A stretch of 64,000 bases of DNA from Pinirhizobacter soli. Its GTDB lineage: Bacteria > Pseudomonadota > Gammaproteobacteria > Xanthomonadales > Rhodanobacteraceae. The notes under the pieces were generated by a model that made no database searches, had not been told where the DNA came from, and worked only from the letters and a program-made list of their open reading frames with translations. Where the stretch lies: NCBI RefSeq assembly GCF_015905305.1, contig NZ_JADZLQ010000002.1:310001-374000 (forward strand), read 5' to 3'. Both the position numbers and the translations under genes were made by a program. The stretch's first letter is position 1. The number at the start of each line of letters is the position of its first letter. Of the stretch, positions 1 through 8,768 are shown piece by piece.

Positions 1-665
1 CTGATCTTCGTGGCGAGCATGGCGTTGGCGGCGTATTTGGTGAGCTCGGCCGAACGCGTGTCCATCAGCACCAGGCGGTCGTGGTTGCGATTGAACGGCT
101 TGTACAACTTGCGCATGGCATTGACGGCACGTTCGCTGGAACTGCCGATGATGATGCGGTCGGGCTTCATGCAGTCTTCGACCGCATCGCCTTCCTTAAG
201 GAATTCCGGATTGGAGACCACGTCGAATTCGACCGAGGCGCCGCGCTCGGCGAGCGATGCCGTAATGGCTTCGCGCACGCGGTCGGCGGTGCCTACCGGC
301 ACGGTGGATTTGTCCACCACCACCGCGTAACGGCCCAGGTTCTGGCCAATGGTCCGGGCCACGGTCAGCACGTAGCGAAGATCGGCGCTGCCGTCTTCGT
401 CCGGCGGCGTGCCTACGGCAATGAAGATGAGGTCGCCGTGCGCGACGGCGCTGACGGCATCGGTGGTGAAGTCCAGGCGGCCGCCGGCATGGTTGCGCAA
501 CACCATCGGTTCCAGGCCCGGCTCGTAGATCGGGATGCGGCCGTTCTTCAGGCCCTCGATCTTGGCTTCATCTACATCGACGCAGACGACGTCGTTGCCC
601 ATTTCAGCAAGACAGGTACCCGTGACCAGACCGACGTAACCGGTACCGAAGATAGTGACTTTCAT
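1..665 (-). CDS. ugd: UDP-glucose 6-dehydrogenase, C-terminus cut by window edge
   Basis: Oxidises UDP-glucose to UDP-glucuronate with two NAD+, feeding exopolysaccharide and lipid glycosylation in the cytoplasm. The visible N-terminal 221 residues begin [16 protein letters not shown], a Rossmann nucleotide-binding motif, followed by a VGTPP segment near residue 88 and the family motifs KSTVPVGT and SNPEFLKEG. Full-length members are about 440-450 residues, so roughly half is outside the window. The ATG at 665 follows directly after the terminator of the upstream prolyl isomerase gene, so it probably has its own promoter in the short gap. Family assignment is secure; no cofactor or substrate preference can be judged from this half. 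Confidence 0.93.
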   Translation of the reverse strand, partial: MKVTIFGTGYVGLVTGTCLAEMGNDVVCVDVDEAKIEGLKNGRIPIYEPGLEPMVLRNHAGGRLDFTTDAVSAVAHGDLIFIAVGTPPDEDGSADLRYVLTVARTIGQNLGRYAVVVDKSTVPVGTADRVREAITASLAERGASVEFDVVSNPEFLKEGDAVEDCMKPDRIIIGSSSERAVNAMRKLYKPFNRNHDRLVLMDTRSAELTKYAANAMLATKI

Positions 666-709
666 CGTGGGAGAGAACCGCTGCTGGGGAATGGTCGATT
701 GTAAAAGAA

Positions 710-737
710 ACGGGGCGCGGAATAATCCGCGCCCCGT
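710..737 (-). terminator. Intrinsic terminator of the FKBP gene
   Basis: A perfect 12-bp stem (710-721 with 726-737) closes a 4-nt ATAA loop. On the minus strand it is followed by TTTCTTTTAC. It lies 31 nt past the FKBP stop and before the ugd start, so it separates the two genes. Confidence 0.85.
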
Positions 738-768
738 CACGCATCGCTTTCCCTAAAAGGGCGTTTTA

Positions 769-1572
769 TCAGCCACCACCGGCCGGCTTGCCAGCGCCAC
801 CCGGACCGCCCGGGCCACCAGCCGGCGTCGGGCCGGTCTTGACCAGTTCGACGTCGAAGATGATCGTGGCGTTCGGCGGGAAGCCGTTTTCCGGCTGCGC
901 GCCATAGGCGATGGTGGAGGGGATGAACAGCTTGTACTGGCCACCCACCTGCATCAGCTGCAGGCCCTCGCGGAAGCCCGGGATCACCGCGGCAAGCGGG
1001 ATCTGGGTCGGACCCGGTTCCTTGTGGTCGGCCGAGGAATCGAACTTCTCGCCGTTGACGAAGGTGCCGGTGTAGTTGATCGCGACCGTATCGTTCGGAC
1101 CCGGACGGGCGCCCGTGCCAGCCTTGACCACCTGGTACTGCAGGCCCGACGCCGTGACCTTCACGCCAGCGGCGCTCTTGTTCTTGGCAAGGAAGGCGTC
1201 GCCTTCGCTCTTGTTCTTGGCGGCGACCTGGTTGTACTCGACCTCGGCCTTGGCCTTGAGGTTGGCCACGAACGCGTCGCGGACCGTCTTGGCCTCAGCT
1301 TCGGTCATGGTCGGCTTCTGGCCGGAGAGCGCGGACTGCACGGCGCGCGCAACGGTGGCCGGATCGATTTCGTTACGGACCAGCGGCGGCAGCTGGCTGG
1401 CCATGTCCCAACCCACGACATAGCTGGCCTTGGTCTTGTCCACGGCAGCCGGGGCCGCGGCAGGAGCGGCGGAGGCCTTGCCCTTGGCAGCCTGGGCATG
1501 TGCGCCCGCGGTCATGCCAAGCGCAACAGCCAGCGCGGCGGCCGTCATCGTGGGGCGCAAAAAGTGCTTCAT
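769..1572 (-). CDS. Periplasmic FKBP-type peptidyl-prolyl cis-trans isomerase
   Basis: Catalyses cis-trans isomerisation of X-Pro bonds during folding of exported proteins. The 267-residue product starts at ATG 1572, preceded by a GAGGGAG ribosome site; an in-frame start further upstream is less likely because it would bury the signal peptide. Residues 1-26 form a Sec signal peptide ending in an alanine-rich AHA site. An FKBP N-terminal helical dimerisation-type domain covers about 45-130 and the FKBP domain about 140-245, with YTGTFVNGEKFDSS, IPGFREGLQLM and PSTIAYG. The tail is glycine/proline-rich (PGGPGGAGKPAGGG). It resembles Mip/FkpA proteins; a folding role in the periplasm is inferred from these. 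Confidence 0.92.
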   Translation of the reverse strand: MKHFLRPTMTAAALAVALGMTAGAHAQAAKGKASAAPAAAPAAVDKTKASYVVGWDMASQLPPLVRNEIDPATVARAVQSALSGQKPTMTEAEAKTVRDAFVANLKAKAEVEYNQVAAKNKSEGDAFLAKNKSAAGVKVTASGLQYQVVKAGTGARPGPNDTVAINYTGTFVNGEKFDSSADHKEPGPTQIPLAAVIPGFREGLQLMQVGGQYKLFIPSTIAYGAQPENGFPPNATIIFDVELVKTGPTPAGGPGGPGGAGKPAGGG

Positions 1573-1809
1573 CGAGAACTCCCTCATAACGTGGAAAGCC
1601 GGCACGGGCCGGTGGTGCCTCCCCTATGGAGACAGAAACGCCATTGTGCGGGGCTTGGACGGCCTTGGCAACGGCGCGCTCGATGGACACCGTTTGGACG
1701 GAAAGGTTCAGTGTCCAGCGCCATGAAAGCTGCAGGAAAGCCTTCTTTTTGGCGCATCTACCGCAAAAGTATCCTGTAGGGGCTGGTAGCCGAAGGAGTT
1801 TTTCCCGGC

Positions 1810-3573
1810 TTAGTGGTCGTCCGGCGGCGGCGGCGGCTTCTCCAGGGTATCCCTGATCGCCGCCTGCAACCGTGCGTGAACCTGAACGAGCAATCGCCAA
1901 AAAAGCCAGGTAAGCAGGCCCACGATCACCACGATCACCAGCGCTACCTCGCGCGGCGGAAGGATGGTGGAAGCCAGCACCGCCACCAGCACGCCCTGCG
2001 CCAGCATCACGCCCAGTGGCACCAGGCGGCCCAACGTGGTGCGCACGGCCACGTTGCGCGAGCCGCCCACATGCTGCGGCACGCCAAGCTCGGCCAGCAA
2101 CATGCCCAATGCCTCGGCCTTGCGGTAGGCAGCCACGATCATCGGCAATGACACCAGCGCCGCCAGCGACCACATCACGCTGCGCCGCGTGTCGGGATCG
2201 GCCACCCATTCACGCAGGAAACCGCGCCGGTAGAAGAACGCCATGGCGATGAACACCGACACCACCAGCAACGTATTGATCACCACGTGCCAGACCAGCC
2301 GGCGCACCATCTTCATCACCATGGCGCGTTGTCCGCCGGGCGAGCCCACGCCGTTGACCCAACCGGTATAGGTGGACATCACCTCCATCATCCGGCGCGG
2401 CGCAGATCGCTCCAGCAAGCTGGCCAGTGGCTCGGACAGGCGGATCAGGTAAGGGGTAAGGAACGTGGTGAGCGCCGATACCGCCACGGCTACCGGATAG
2501 AGGAAATCGCTGGTCACCTTGAGGGTAAGCCCGAGCGAGGCGATCACGAACGAGAATTCGCCGATCTGCGCCAGGCCCATGCCCACGCGCAGCGACGTGC
2601 GCCCGCCATTGCCGCCGACGAAGGCGCCGAAACTGCAGGTGATCACCTTCCCCACCACCACCACCACCGTCAACACGCCGATGGGCAGTGCGTATTTCAG
2701 CAACAGCGAGGGGTCGATCAACATGCCGATGGCGACGAAAAACAAGGCGCTGAACATGTCGCGCACCGGCATCACGATGCGTTCGATGCGGGCCACGCTG
2801 CGCGATTCAGCCACCAGAGCGCCCACCAGGAAGGCTCCCAGGGCCACGCTGTAACCCATTTCGCTGGCCAGCAGGCAGAAACCGAAGCAGATGCCCAAAA
2901 CCGCCACCAGCAAGACGTCGTTACGGCTCACCCGTGCGATGTAATCCACCACCCGCGGCACCAGCAGCAGGCCCACCACTAGTGAGACCACCAGGAACAG
3001 GGTGAGCTTGCCGATCGCGCCGAACGCCTGGCCGGCCTCCAGGTCCCCGGTGTTGGCGATGCCTGAAAGAATCGCCATCAGCACCACGGCCAGCACGTCC
3101 TCCACGATGAGAATGCCGAACATCAACTGGGCAAAACGCTCGCGCTTGAAGTTCTGCTCTTCCAGCGCCTTCATGATGATGGTGGTGGAAGAAATGGACA
3201 GCATCGCGCCCAGGAACAACGAGTCCATCGCCCGCCAGCCGAACAGCCGGCCGATCTCGTAGCCCAGCCACACCATCAGCGCGATCTCACCGGCCGCTGC
3301 AACCAGCGCCGTCGACCCCACCTTGCGCAGCTTGCGCAGGCTGAATTCCAGCCCCAAGGCAAACATCAGCATGATCATGCCGAGTTCGGCGAGGGTGCGG
3401 ATGGTGTTCTGATCGTGGATGAAGATCACCGGCAGCGTGTACGGCCCGATCACCACGCCGGCGATGATGTAACCGAGCACCACGGGCTGTCGCAGGCGCT
3501 GGAAGATCACCGTGGTGAGCCCGGCGACCAGCATCACGGTTGCGAGATCCTGGATGAATTGAAGGGCGTGCAT
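1810..3573 (-). CDS. CPA2-family monovalent cation:proton antiporter
   Basis: Inner-membrane exchanger of the KefB/KefC/YbaL type, exchanging K+ or Na+ for protons. The 587-residue protein has about a dozen hydrophobic helices in its first 400 residues, with the family segments GYIIAGVVIGP, MFALGLEFS and GAFLVGALVAES. The rest (about 400-587) contains more membrane helices rather than the TrkA-N/RCK nucleotide-binding domain normal for Kef proteins, so ligand gating of the usual kind is unlikely. ATG 3573 is chosen over GTG 3579 because the AGG at about 3582-3584 is well spaced only for the ATG. Ion specificity cannot be read from sequence. It is transcribed away from the tRNA operon. Confidence 0.85.
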   Translation of the reverse strand: MHALQFIQDLATVMLVAGLTTVIFQRLRQPVVLGYIIAGVVIGPYTLPVIFIHDQNTIRTLAELGMIMLMFALGLEFSLRKLRKVGSTALVAAAGEIALMVWLGYEIGRLFGWRAMDSLFLGAMLSISSTTIIMKALEEQNFKRERFAQLMFGILIVEDVLAVVLMAILSGIANTGDLEAGQAFGAIGKLTLFLVVSLVVGLLLVPRVVDYIARVSRNDVLLVAVLGICFGFCLLASEMGYSVALGAFLVGALVAESRSVARIERIVMPVRDMFSALFFVAIGMLIDPSLLLKYALPIGVLTVVVVVGKVITCSFGAFVGGNGGRTSLRVGMGLAQIGEFSFVIASLGLTLKVTSDFLYPVAVAVSALTTFLTPYLIRLSEPLASLLERSAPRRMMEVMSTYTGWVNGVGSPGGQRAMVMKMVRRLVWHVVINTLLVVSVFIAMAFFYRRGFLREWVADPDTRRSVMWSLAALVSLPMIVAAYRKAEALGMLLAELGVPQHVGGSRNVAVRTTLGRLVPLGVMLAQGVLVAVLASTILPPREVALVIVVIVGLLTWLFWRLLVQVHARLQAAIRDTLEKPPPPPDDH

Positions 3574-3614
3574 GGGCACAGCCTAACTGGTCGAAAAATT
3601 TTGTTTACAAAAGC

Positions 3615-3643
3615 TTGACGGAATCGGGACCCGGCCCTATTCT
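3615..3643 (+). promoter_or_regulatory. Sigma70 promoter of the tRNA operon
   Basis: TTGACG at 3615-3620 and TATTCT at 3638-3643 are separated by exactly 17 bp. The region after the -10 is GC-rich, as in stringently controlled stable RNA promoters. The first tRNA begins 18 nt downstream. Confidence 0.75.
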
Positions 3644-3660
3644 TTGCGGCTTCCAGCGGC

Positions 3661-3736
3661 GGGGCCATAGCTCAGCTGGGAGAGCGCCTGCATGGCATGC
3701 AGGAGGTCGGCGGTTCGATCCCGCCTGGCTCCACCA
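3661..3736 (+). tRNA. tRNA-Ala (anticodon GGC)
   Basis: Complete cloverleaf: acceptor GGGGCCA pairs with TGGCTCC, seven-base anticodon loop ATGGCAT gives GGC, and the T-loop reads GGTTCGATCCC. The 3' CCA is encoded. First gene of a three-tRNA operon. Confidence 0.97.
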
Positions 3737-3745
3737 ACTCTATAC

Positions 3746-3821
3746 GTCCCCATCGTCTAGAGGCCTAGGACACAACCCTTTCACGGTTGCGACCGGGGTT
3801 CGAATCCCCGTGGGGACGCCA
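3746..3821 (+). tRNA. tRNA-Glu (anticodon TTC)
   Basis: Acceptor GTCCCCA pairs with TGGGGAC, anticodon loop CTTTCAC gives TTC, T-loop GGTTCGAATCC, encoded CCA. It begins only 9 nt after tRNA-Ala, so both are processed from one transcript. Confidence 0.97.
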
Positions 3822-3883
3822 CTTTCCAGGCCATCGGAAGTGGATACAAGTTGGACGTTCGCTGGAAGAAAGGCAACAAATGC

Positions 3884-3960
3884 GGAGCGGTAGTTCAGTC
3901 GGTTAGAATGCTGGCCTGTCACGCCGGAGGTCGCGGGTTCGAGTCCCGTCCGCTCCGCCA
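3884..3960 (+). tRNA. tRNA-Asp (anticodon GTC)
   Basis: Acceptor GGAGCGG pairs with CCGCTCC, anticodon loop CTGTCAC gives GTC, T-loop GGTTCGAGTCC, encoded CCA. It is the last gene before the operon terminator. Confidence 0.97.
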
Positions 3961-3975
3961 CTGTTGTACTAAAGG

Positions 3976-3997
3976 ACCCGCCCTCGGCGGGTTTTTT
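3976..3997 (+). terminator. Terminator of the tRNA operon
   Basis: ACCCGCC (3976-3982) pairs with GGCGGGT (3986-3992) around a 3-nt loop and is followed by an uninterrupted run of T. Confidence 0.9.
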
Positions 3998-4038
3998 ATT
4001 GGGTGAAATCCGCCCCTCCCCTAGCGTGGACGGGGATT

Positions 4039-4518
4039 TCAGGCCTCGGCGTCTTCATCGGCGACCCGTTCCAGGGTGCCGATGGAATGGCCCTGCTCAG
4101 CCAGGTATTCCAGCCAGCGGGTGAGGAACCCGTTCATCGACAGGCGATGCTGCAGCACGGTGTGGGCCGGGGGAAACGGGCCCAGCACCTGCCAGAGGTG
4201 GCGGCCGGGGTGGCAATGCAGCGCCTCGGCGACATGGGCGTCGGTATACATGCGCAACTGGGCCGACGGCGATGGCTGGCCCGTTTCGGCGTCGACGAAG
4301 GCGTAGGTAAGTTCCAGCTCAACCGTGTAAGGGTGTTTTTCCTGGATCTTCAGGCGCACGTCCAGGCCATCGTCCACGCTCGACACGTATTCCCCCGCCG
4401 CCAGCTTGTGGGGGGCGAACAGCCGCACCAGCCGATGGTAGTTCTCGGCGTACAGGCCCATCAGGTATTCGAAGCGACCTGGCAGGAGGGATTCGGGGCG
4501 GTCGAGGACAGCGCTCAT
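4039..4518 (-). CDS. DUF1249 (YqiB-like) protein
   Basis: A 159-residue cytoplasmic protein matching the DUF1249 family (E. coli YqiB). The conserved N-terminal block FEYLMGLYAENYHRL and the central ELELTYAFVD and RMYTDAHVAE segments are present. No enzymatic motif, signal peptide or membrane helix is visible. It starts 17 nt after the ppsR stop and is probably cotranscribed with it. The molecular role is unknown; the link to ppsR here is positional only. Confidence 0.85.
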   Translation of the reverse strand: MSAVLDRPESLLPGRFEYLMGLYAENYHRLVRLFAPHKLAAGEYVSSVDDGLDVRLKIQEKHPYTVELELTYAFVDAETGQPSPSAQLRMYTDAHVAEALHCHPGRHLWQVLGPFPPAHTVLQHRLSMNGFLTRWLEYLAEQGHSIGTLERVADEDAEA

Positions 4519-4535
4519 GGAAAGCTTAAGTTCTC

Positions 4536-5351
4536 CTAGTACATGTGTCGTTCGATACCCAGGTGTTCGAAGATCTTGCTGGATATCTCTTCGATCGAGG
4601 TATGCGTAGTGTTTAGCACGGGGATGTTCTCCCGTCGCATCAATTTATCTGCTTGCGCAAGCTCCCACTGACACTGCTTGAGCGTGGCGTACTTGCTTCC
4701 CGGGCGGCGCTGCTCGCGGATCTGCGCCAGGCGCATCGGGTCGATGGTCAGGCCGAACAGGCGGCTGCGGTACGGCTTCAGCCGCGAGGGCAGCTCCAGC
4801 TTGTCCAGGTCGTCGTCGGTGAGGGGATAATTGGCGGCGCACACGCCGTAATGCAAGGCCATGTACAGGCAGGTAGGGGTTTTGCCCGAACGGGACACGC
4901 CCACCAGCACCACGTCCGATTCGTTGTAGTTCACATCCAGCCCATCGTCGTGGGCCAGGGCGTAGTTGGTGGCATTGATGCGCGCTTCGTAGCGGTCGAA
5001 ATCCACCAGGCCGTGCGAGCGGTTCACCGCGCCCGATCGCTTGGCGCCCAGTTCGTCCTCCAGGGGCTCCATGAAGGGCGCGAACACGTCCATCATCAGC
5101 GCCCCGCTTTCGGCCACGATGTCGCAAAGCCGCCGGTCGGCCATGGTGTTGACCACGATCGGCCGCTGCCCCTCCTGGGCATACTTCGTCTTGATGCGCA
5201 GGGCCGCCGCCTCCGCTTTGATCGCATCGTCGACGAACGGCAATCGATGGGTATCGAAATGCACCCCCTCGAACTGGGCCAGGATGCTGTTCCCGATGGT
5301 TTCGGCGGTAATGCCGGTGGAATCGGAAATGAAGAAGACAGTTCGGCGCAT
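4536..5351 (-). CDS. ppsR: Phosphoenolpyruvate synthase regulatory protein (bifunctional kinase/phosphorylase)
   Basis: A DUF299-family protein of 271 residues that inactivates PEP synthase by ADP-dependent threonine phosphorylation and reactivates it by Pi-dependent dephosphorylation. The N-terminus shows FFISDSTGITAETIGNS, and a P-loop GVSRSGKTPT lies near residues 152-161, both diagnostic. It is divergent from its predicted target ppsA across a 207-bp intergenic region, the usual arrangement in this group, and is followed by the DUF1249 gene. The ATG at 5351 gives the expected family N-terminus. Assignment rests on motifs and on the ppsA neighbour. Confidence 0.95.
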   Translation of the reverse strand: MRRTVFFISDSTGITAETIGNSILAQFEGVHFDTHRLPFVDDAIKAEAAALRIKTKYAQEGQRPIVVNTMADRRLCDIVAESGALMMDVFAPFMEPLEDELGAKRSGAVNRSHGLVDFDRYEARINATNYALAHDDGLDVNYNESDVVLVGVSRSGKTPTCLYMALHYGVCAANYPLTDDDLDKLELPSRLKPYRSRLFGLTIDPMRLAQIREQRRPGSKYATLKQCQWELAQADKLMRRENIPVLNTTHTSIEEISSKIFEHLGIERHMY

Positions 5352-5432
5352 GGCGGTGCTTGGCGTCCTTCAGGCGGCTTTGGCTGCACGATAGCGCAGC
5401 CACCGGCATGCTGCGACACCCCGCAAACCCGG

Positions 5433-5448
5433 ACGTAAGCGTTTACGT
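5433..5448. promoter_or_regulatory. Candidate LacI/Cra-type operator between ppsR and ppsA
   Basis: A perfect inverted repeat ACGTAA-GCGT-TTACGT. Its core GTAAGCGTTTAC has the central CG typical of LacI-family sites. E. coli Cra controls ppsA, but which regulator would act here is unknown. Confidence 0.4.
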
Positions 5449-5470
5449 GAACGGTGCCTTCGGCGCATCC

Positions 5471-5500
5471 TTGTCTGATGGGCCCACGGCCTCCCACAAT
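5471..5500 (+). promoter_or_regulatory. Possible ppsA promoter
   Basis: TTGTCT (5471-5476) and CACAAT (5495-5500) with an 18-bp spacer, about 58 bp ahead of the ppsA start. The match is moderate; the palindrome at 5433-5448 lies just upstream of this -35. Confidence 0.35.
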
Positions 5501-5558
5501 AGCGAGCTAACTGCGGCGCTTTCGCGTCCCACCGTTTCCAAAACTCGAGGATGTTCCA

Positions 5559-7931
5559 TTGAGCGATCTGGTGCTTTGGCTCGATGCCCTGCGCATGAGC
5601 GACCTGGGCAAGGTGGGCGGAAAGAATGCCTCCCTTGGGGAAATGATCGGCAACCTGTCGAAGCTGGGGGTTTCGGTACCCGGCGGCTTCGCCACTACCG
5701 CGGACGCCTTCCAGGCGTACCTGGAAAAAAGCGGCCTGGCCAAACGCATCCAGGACCGCCTGGAACACCTGGACGTCGACAACGTCGATGAGCTGGTCAA
5801 GGGCGGCAAGGAAATCCGCGGCTGGATCGTCGATACCGCCCTGCCCGCCGAACTCGAGCAGGCCATCCGCGACGCGTACGTCAAGCTGTGCAAGGACGCA
5901 GGCGCCGCCGATATCGCGGTGGCCGTGCGTTCGTCGGCGACCGCCGAAGACCTCCCCGACGCTTCCTTCGCCGGCCAGCAGGAAACCTTCCTGAACGTGG
6001 TCGGCATCGACGACGTACTGCACAAGGTGAAGGAAGTCTTCGCCTCGCTGTACAACGACCGCGCCATCGCCTATCGCGTGCACCAGGGCTTCAAGCACGA
6101 GGACGTCTTCCTGTCCGCCGGCGTGCAGCTGATGGTGCGCTCGGATGTAGGCGCCTCGGGCGTGCTGTTCACCCTCGACACCGAATCGGGTTTCCGTGAC
6201 GTGGTGTTCGTCACCGGCAGCTATGGCCTGGGCGAGATGGTCGTGCAGGGTGCGGTGAACCCCGACGAGTTCTACGTATTCAAGCCCACGCTCAACCAGG
6301 GCAAGCCCGCGGTGCTGCGCCGCAATCTCGGCGCCAAGCAGCAGCGCATGGTGTATTCCGACAAACCCGGCGAGCGCGTGCGCATCGAGGAAACCCCGGC
6401 AGCGGATCGCCAGCGCTTCTGCATCAACGACGAGGAGCTCCAAGAGCTTTCGCGCCAGGCGCTCACTATCGAAAAGCACTACCAGCGCCCGATGGACATC
6501 GAATGGGCGAAGGACGGAAACACCGGCAAGCTGTACATCGTGCAGGCGCGCCCGGAAACCGTGAAGTCACGCTCGCATGCCACCACGCTCGAGCGCTTCC
6601 AGCTGGGCGAGCGCGGCAAGGTGCTGGTGGAAGGCCGCGCCATCGGCCAGAAGATCGGCGCCGGCAAGGCGCGCGTGATCCGCTCCCTGGCCGACATGAA
6701 CAAGGTGCAGGCCGGTGACGTGCTGGTGGCCGACATGACCGACCCCGACTGGGAGCCGGTAATGAAGCGCGCCGCCGCCATTGTCACCAACCGCGGTGGC
6801 CGTACCTGCCACGCGGCGATCATCGCCCGCGAACTGGGCGTGCCGGCGGTGGTCGGTTGCGGCAACGCGCTGGAATCCATTCCCGACGGCGCGGAAGTCA
6901 CCGTGTCGTGCGCTGAAGGCGACACCGGCAGCATCTACGAGGGCATCTTGAAGTTCGAGAAGATCTCGGCCGACCTCGGCGCCATGCCCGAGGCTCCGCT
7001 GAAGATCATGATGAACGTGGCCAACCCCGAGCGCGCCTTCGACTTCGGCATGCTGCCGAACGCCGGCATCGGCCTGGCGCGCCTTGAGATGATCATCGCC
7101 AGCCACATCGGCGTACATCCGAAGGCCCTGCTGGAATACGCCAAGCAGGACAAGGACATCAAGGCAAAGATCGACGAGCGCATCGCCGGGTACAAGGATC
7201 CGGTCAGTTTCTACGTCGACCGCCTCGCCGAAGGCATTTCAACCATCGCCGCCTCGGTGTATCCCAAGCCCGTGATCACGCGCCTGTCGGATTTCAAATC
7301 CAACGAGTACGCGGGTCTGCTCGGCGGCGCGCGCTACGAGCCGCACGAAGAGAACCCCATGATCGGCTACCGCGGTGCCAGCCGTTATGTCGATGAAGGC
7401 TTCGCAGCGTCCTTCGCGCTGGAATGCCAGGCTGTCAAATACGTGCGCGAAACGATGGGCCTGGACAATGTCTGGGTGATGATTCCCTTCGTGCGCACAC
7501 TCGATGAAGGCCGCAAGGTGATCGAGGTGCTGCGCAAGAACGGCCTGGTGCAGGGCGAGCACGACCTGAAGGTGATCATGATGTGCGAGGTGCCGTCCAA
7601 CGCGCTGTTGGCCGACGAGTTCCTCGACATCTTCGATGGCTTCTCGATCGGTTCGAACGACCTGACCCAGCTCACCCTGGGACTGGACCGCGACTCGAGC
7701 ATCGTGGCCAACCTCTTTGACGAACGCGACCCGGCGGTGAAGAAGCTGCTGGCCATGGCCATCAGCACCGCCAAGGCCAAGGGCAAGTACATCGGCATCT
7801 GCGGCCAGGGCCCGTCCGACCACCCGGATCTTGCCGAGTGGCTGATGGACCAGGGCATCGAGAGCGTGTCGCTGAACCCGGATACGGTGGTTGACACCTG
7901 GCTGCGGCTGGCGAAGAAGAAAGCTGGCTGA
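5559..7931 (+). CDS. ppsA: Phosphoenolpyruvate synthase (pyruvate, water dikinase)
   Basis: Converts pyruvate, ATP and water to PEP, AMP and phosphate, the entry to gluconeogenesis from C3 compounds. The 790-residue protein has the full three-domain order: ATP-grasp domain (about 1-340, [12 protein letters not shown] near the start), swivelling phosphohistidine domain with GGRTCHAA (His418), and C-terminal PEP-binding TIM barrel (about 470-785, with the [11 protein letters not shown] segment). The start is TTG at 5559, supported by GAGGA at 5547-5551 with 7-nt spacing; the nearby ATG at 5551 is out of frame and stops at once. Likely controlled post-translationally by the divergent ppsR product. 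Confidence 0.97.
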   Translation: MSDLVLWLDALRMSDLGKVGGKNASLGEMIGNLSKLGVSVPGGFATTADAFQAYLEKSGLAKRIQDRLEHLDVDNVDELVKGGKEIRGWIVDTALPAELEQAIRDAYVKLCKDAGAADIAVAVRSSATAEDLPDASFAGQQETFLNVVGIDDVLHKVKEVFASLYNDRAIAYRVHQGFKHEDVFLSAGVQLMVRSDVGASGVLFTLDTESGFRDVVFVTGSYGLGEMVVQGAVNPDEFYVFKPTLNQGKPAVLRRNLGAKQQRMVYSDKPGERVRIEETPAADRQRFCINDEELQELSRQALTIEKHYQRPMDIEWAKDGNTGKLYIVQARPETVKSRSHATTLERFQLGERGKVLVEGRAIGQKIGAGKARVIRSLADMNKVQAGDVLVADMTDPDWEPVMKRAAAIVTNRGGRTCHAAIIARELGVPAVVGCGNALESIPDGAEVTVSCAEGDTGSIYEGILKFEKISADLGAMPEAPLKIMMNVANPERAFDFGMLPNAGIGLARLEMIIASHIGVHPKALLEYAKQDKDIKAKIDERIAGYKDPVSFYVDRLAEGISTIAASVYPKPVITRLSDFKSNEYAGLLGGARYEPHEENPMIGYRGASRYVDEGFAASFALECQAVKYVRETMGLDNVWVMIPFVRTLDEGRKVIEVLRKNGLVQGEHDLKVIMMCEVPSNALLADEFLDIFDGFSIGSNDLTQLTLGLDRDSSIVANLFDERDPAVKKLLAMAISTAKAKGKYIGICGQGPSDHPDLAEWLMDQGIESVSLNPDTVVDTWLRLAKKKAG

Positions 7932-7938
7932 TGGCAGT

Positions 7939-7966
7939 GCCCCCGCGCGCCATGCGCGGGGGCTTT
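7939..7966 (+). terminator. Terminator after ppsA
   Basis: GCCCCCGCGC (7939-7948) pairs perfectly with GCGCGGGGGC (7954-7963) around a 5-nt loop, followed by TTTC. It sits between two convergent stops (7931 and 7977). The short T-run makes termination efficiency uncertain. Confidence 0.7.
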
Positions 7967-7976
7967 CACGACCAGG

Positions 7977-8627
7977 CTAGCCGGTCGCCAACACGATATC
8001 GAACATTGCATCAAGCGAGGCCGCGTCCTTGAACGAAGGCGTGAGAGCCACCGTGCAGCCTGCCTGTTCCTCGGCTGTCAAAGCCTGGTAGATCAGGTCC
8101 GTATCGTTGAGCGGTTCATCGGCGAAATACAGCTGTGTCACCAGGCGATCAACCTTGCCGCGAACATCGAAATGGATGTGCGGCGTGCGCGTCCAGTCCG
8201 ACGTCGCAGGATAGGCTCCAGGCTTGATGGTCTTGAAGGCAAAACGCCCCAGCACGTCGGTCCGGACCTGGCTGTAACCCTGGAATGCGGGATCGGTGGG
8301 CGCGCCGGTATTGGTATCGCTTTTGTGGTCGTAGCGGCCGTGTGTATTGGCCTGCCAGATTTCCACGACCGCCCGACTCACGGGCTTGCCTTTGGCATCC
8401 AGGACGCGGCCTGAAAGATTGAGCACTTGGCCGAGTGCGCGTCCGGGCCGACCTCGCACGAAGGTGAGGTCGGCATCTTCGTCAAACGGGCGCGCGACCG
8501 GATAGAACGGCCCTATCACCTGCTCGACGGTCGGCGAAGCCGCCGCAGCGACGCCGGCGACAAGGGAACCGCCGGCGGCAACTGAATAACGCAACAGATC
8601 GCGTCGGGTAATGACTCGGGAAGACAT
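7977..8627 (-). CDS. Tat-exported intradiol ring-cleavage dioxygenase family protein
   Basis: Belongs to the protocatechuate 3,4-dioxygenase beta/intradiol fold, non-haem Fe(III) enzymes that open catechol-type rings. The 216-residue protein starts at ATG 8627 (AAGGA 8 nt upstream); an N-terminal VITRRDLLRYSVAAGG twin-arginine signal sends it to the periplasm. Putative metal ligands are the Tyr in HGRYDH, the Tyr in GAYP and the two His of the TPHIHF motif. Family members with Tat signals are poorly characterised and are often annotated as protocatechuate dioxygenase without proof. No other aromatic catabolism genes are adjacent, so the physiological substrate is open. Confidence 0.85.
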   Translation of the reverse strand: MSSRVITRRDLLRYSVAAGGSLVAGVAAAASPTVEQVIGPFYPVARPFDEDADLTFVRGRPGRALGQVLNLSGRVLDAKGKPVSRAVVEIWQANTHGRYDHKSDTNTGAPTDPAFQGYSQVRTDVLGRFAFKTIKPGAYPATSDWTRTPHIHFDVRGKVDRLVTQLYFADEPLNDTDLIYQALTAEEQAGCTVALTPSFKDAASLDAMFDIVLATG

Positions 8628-8768
8628 GCAGGGATCCTTCGTGGCATTCGCTGCCCAATGCAGCAACTGCCATGACACCACCCCATGAACAAGCCCAATG
8701 AACGCATTGGCCGCTATCGAATGTCAGCGCCTGCTGGCCATGCGCGAATCTGCGTCCGATAACCCAAG

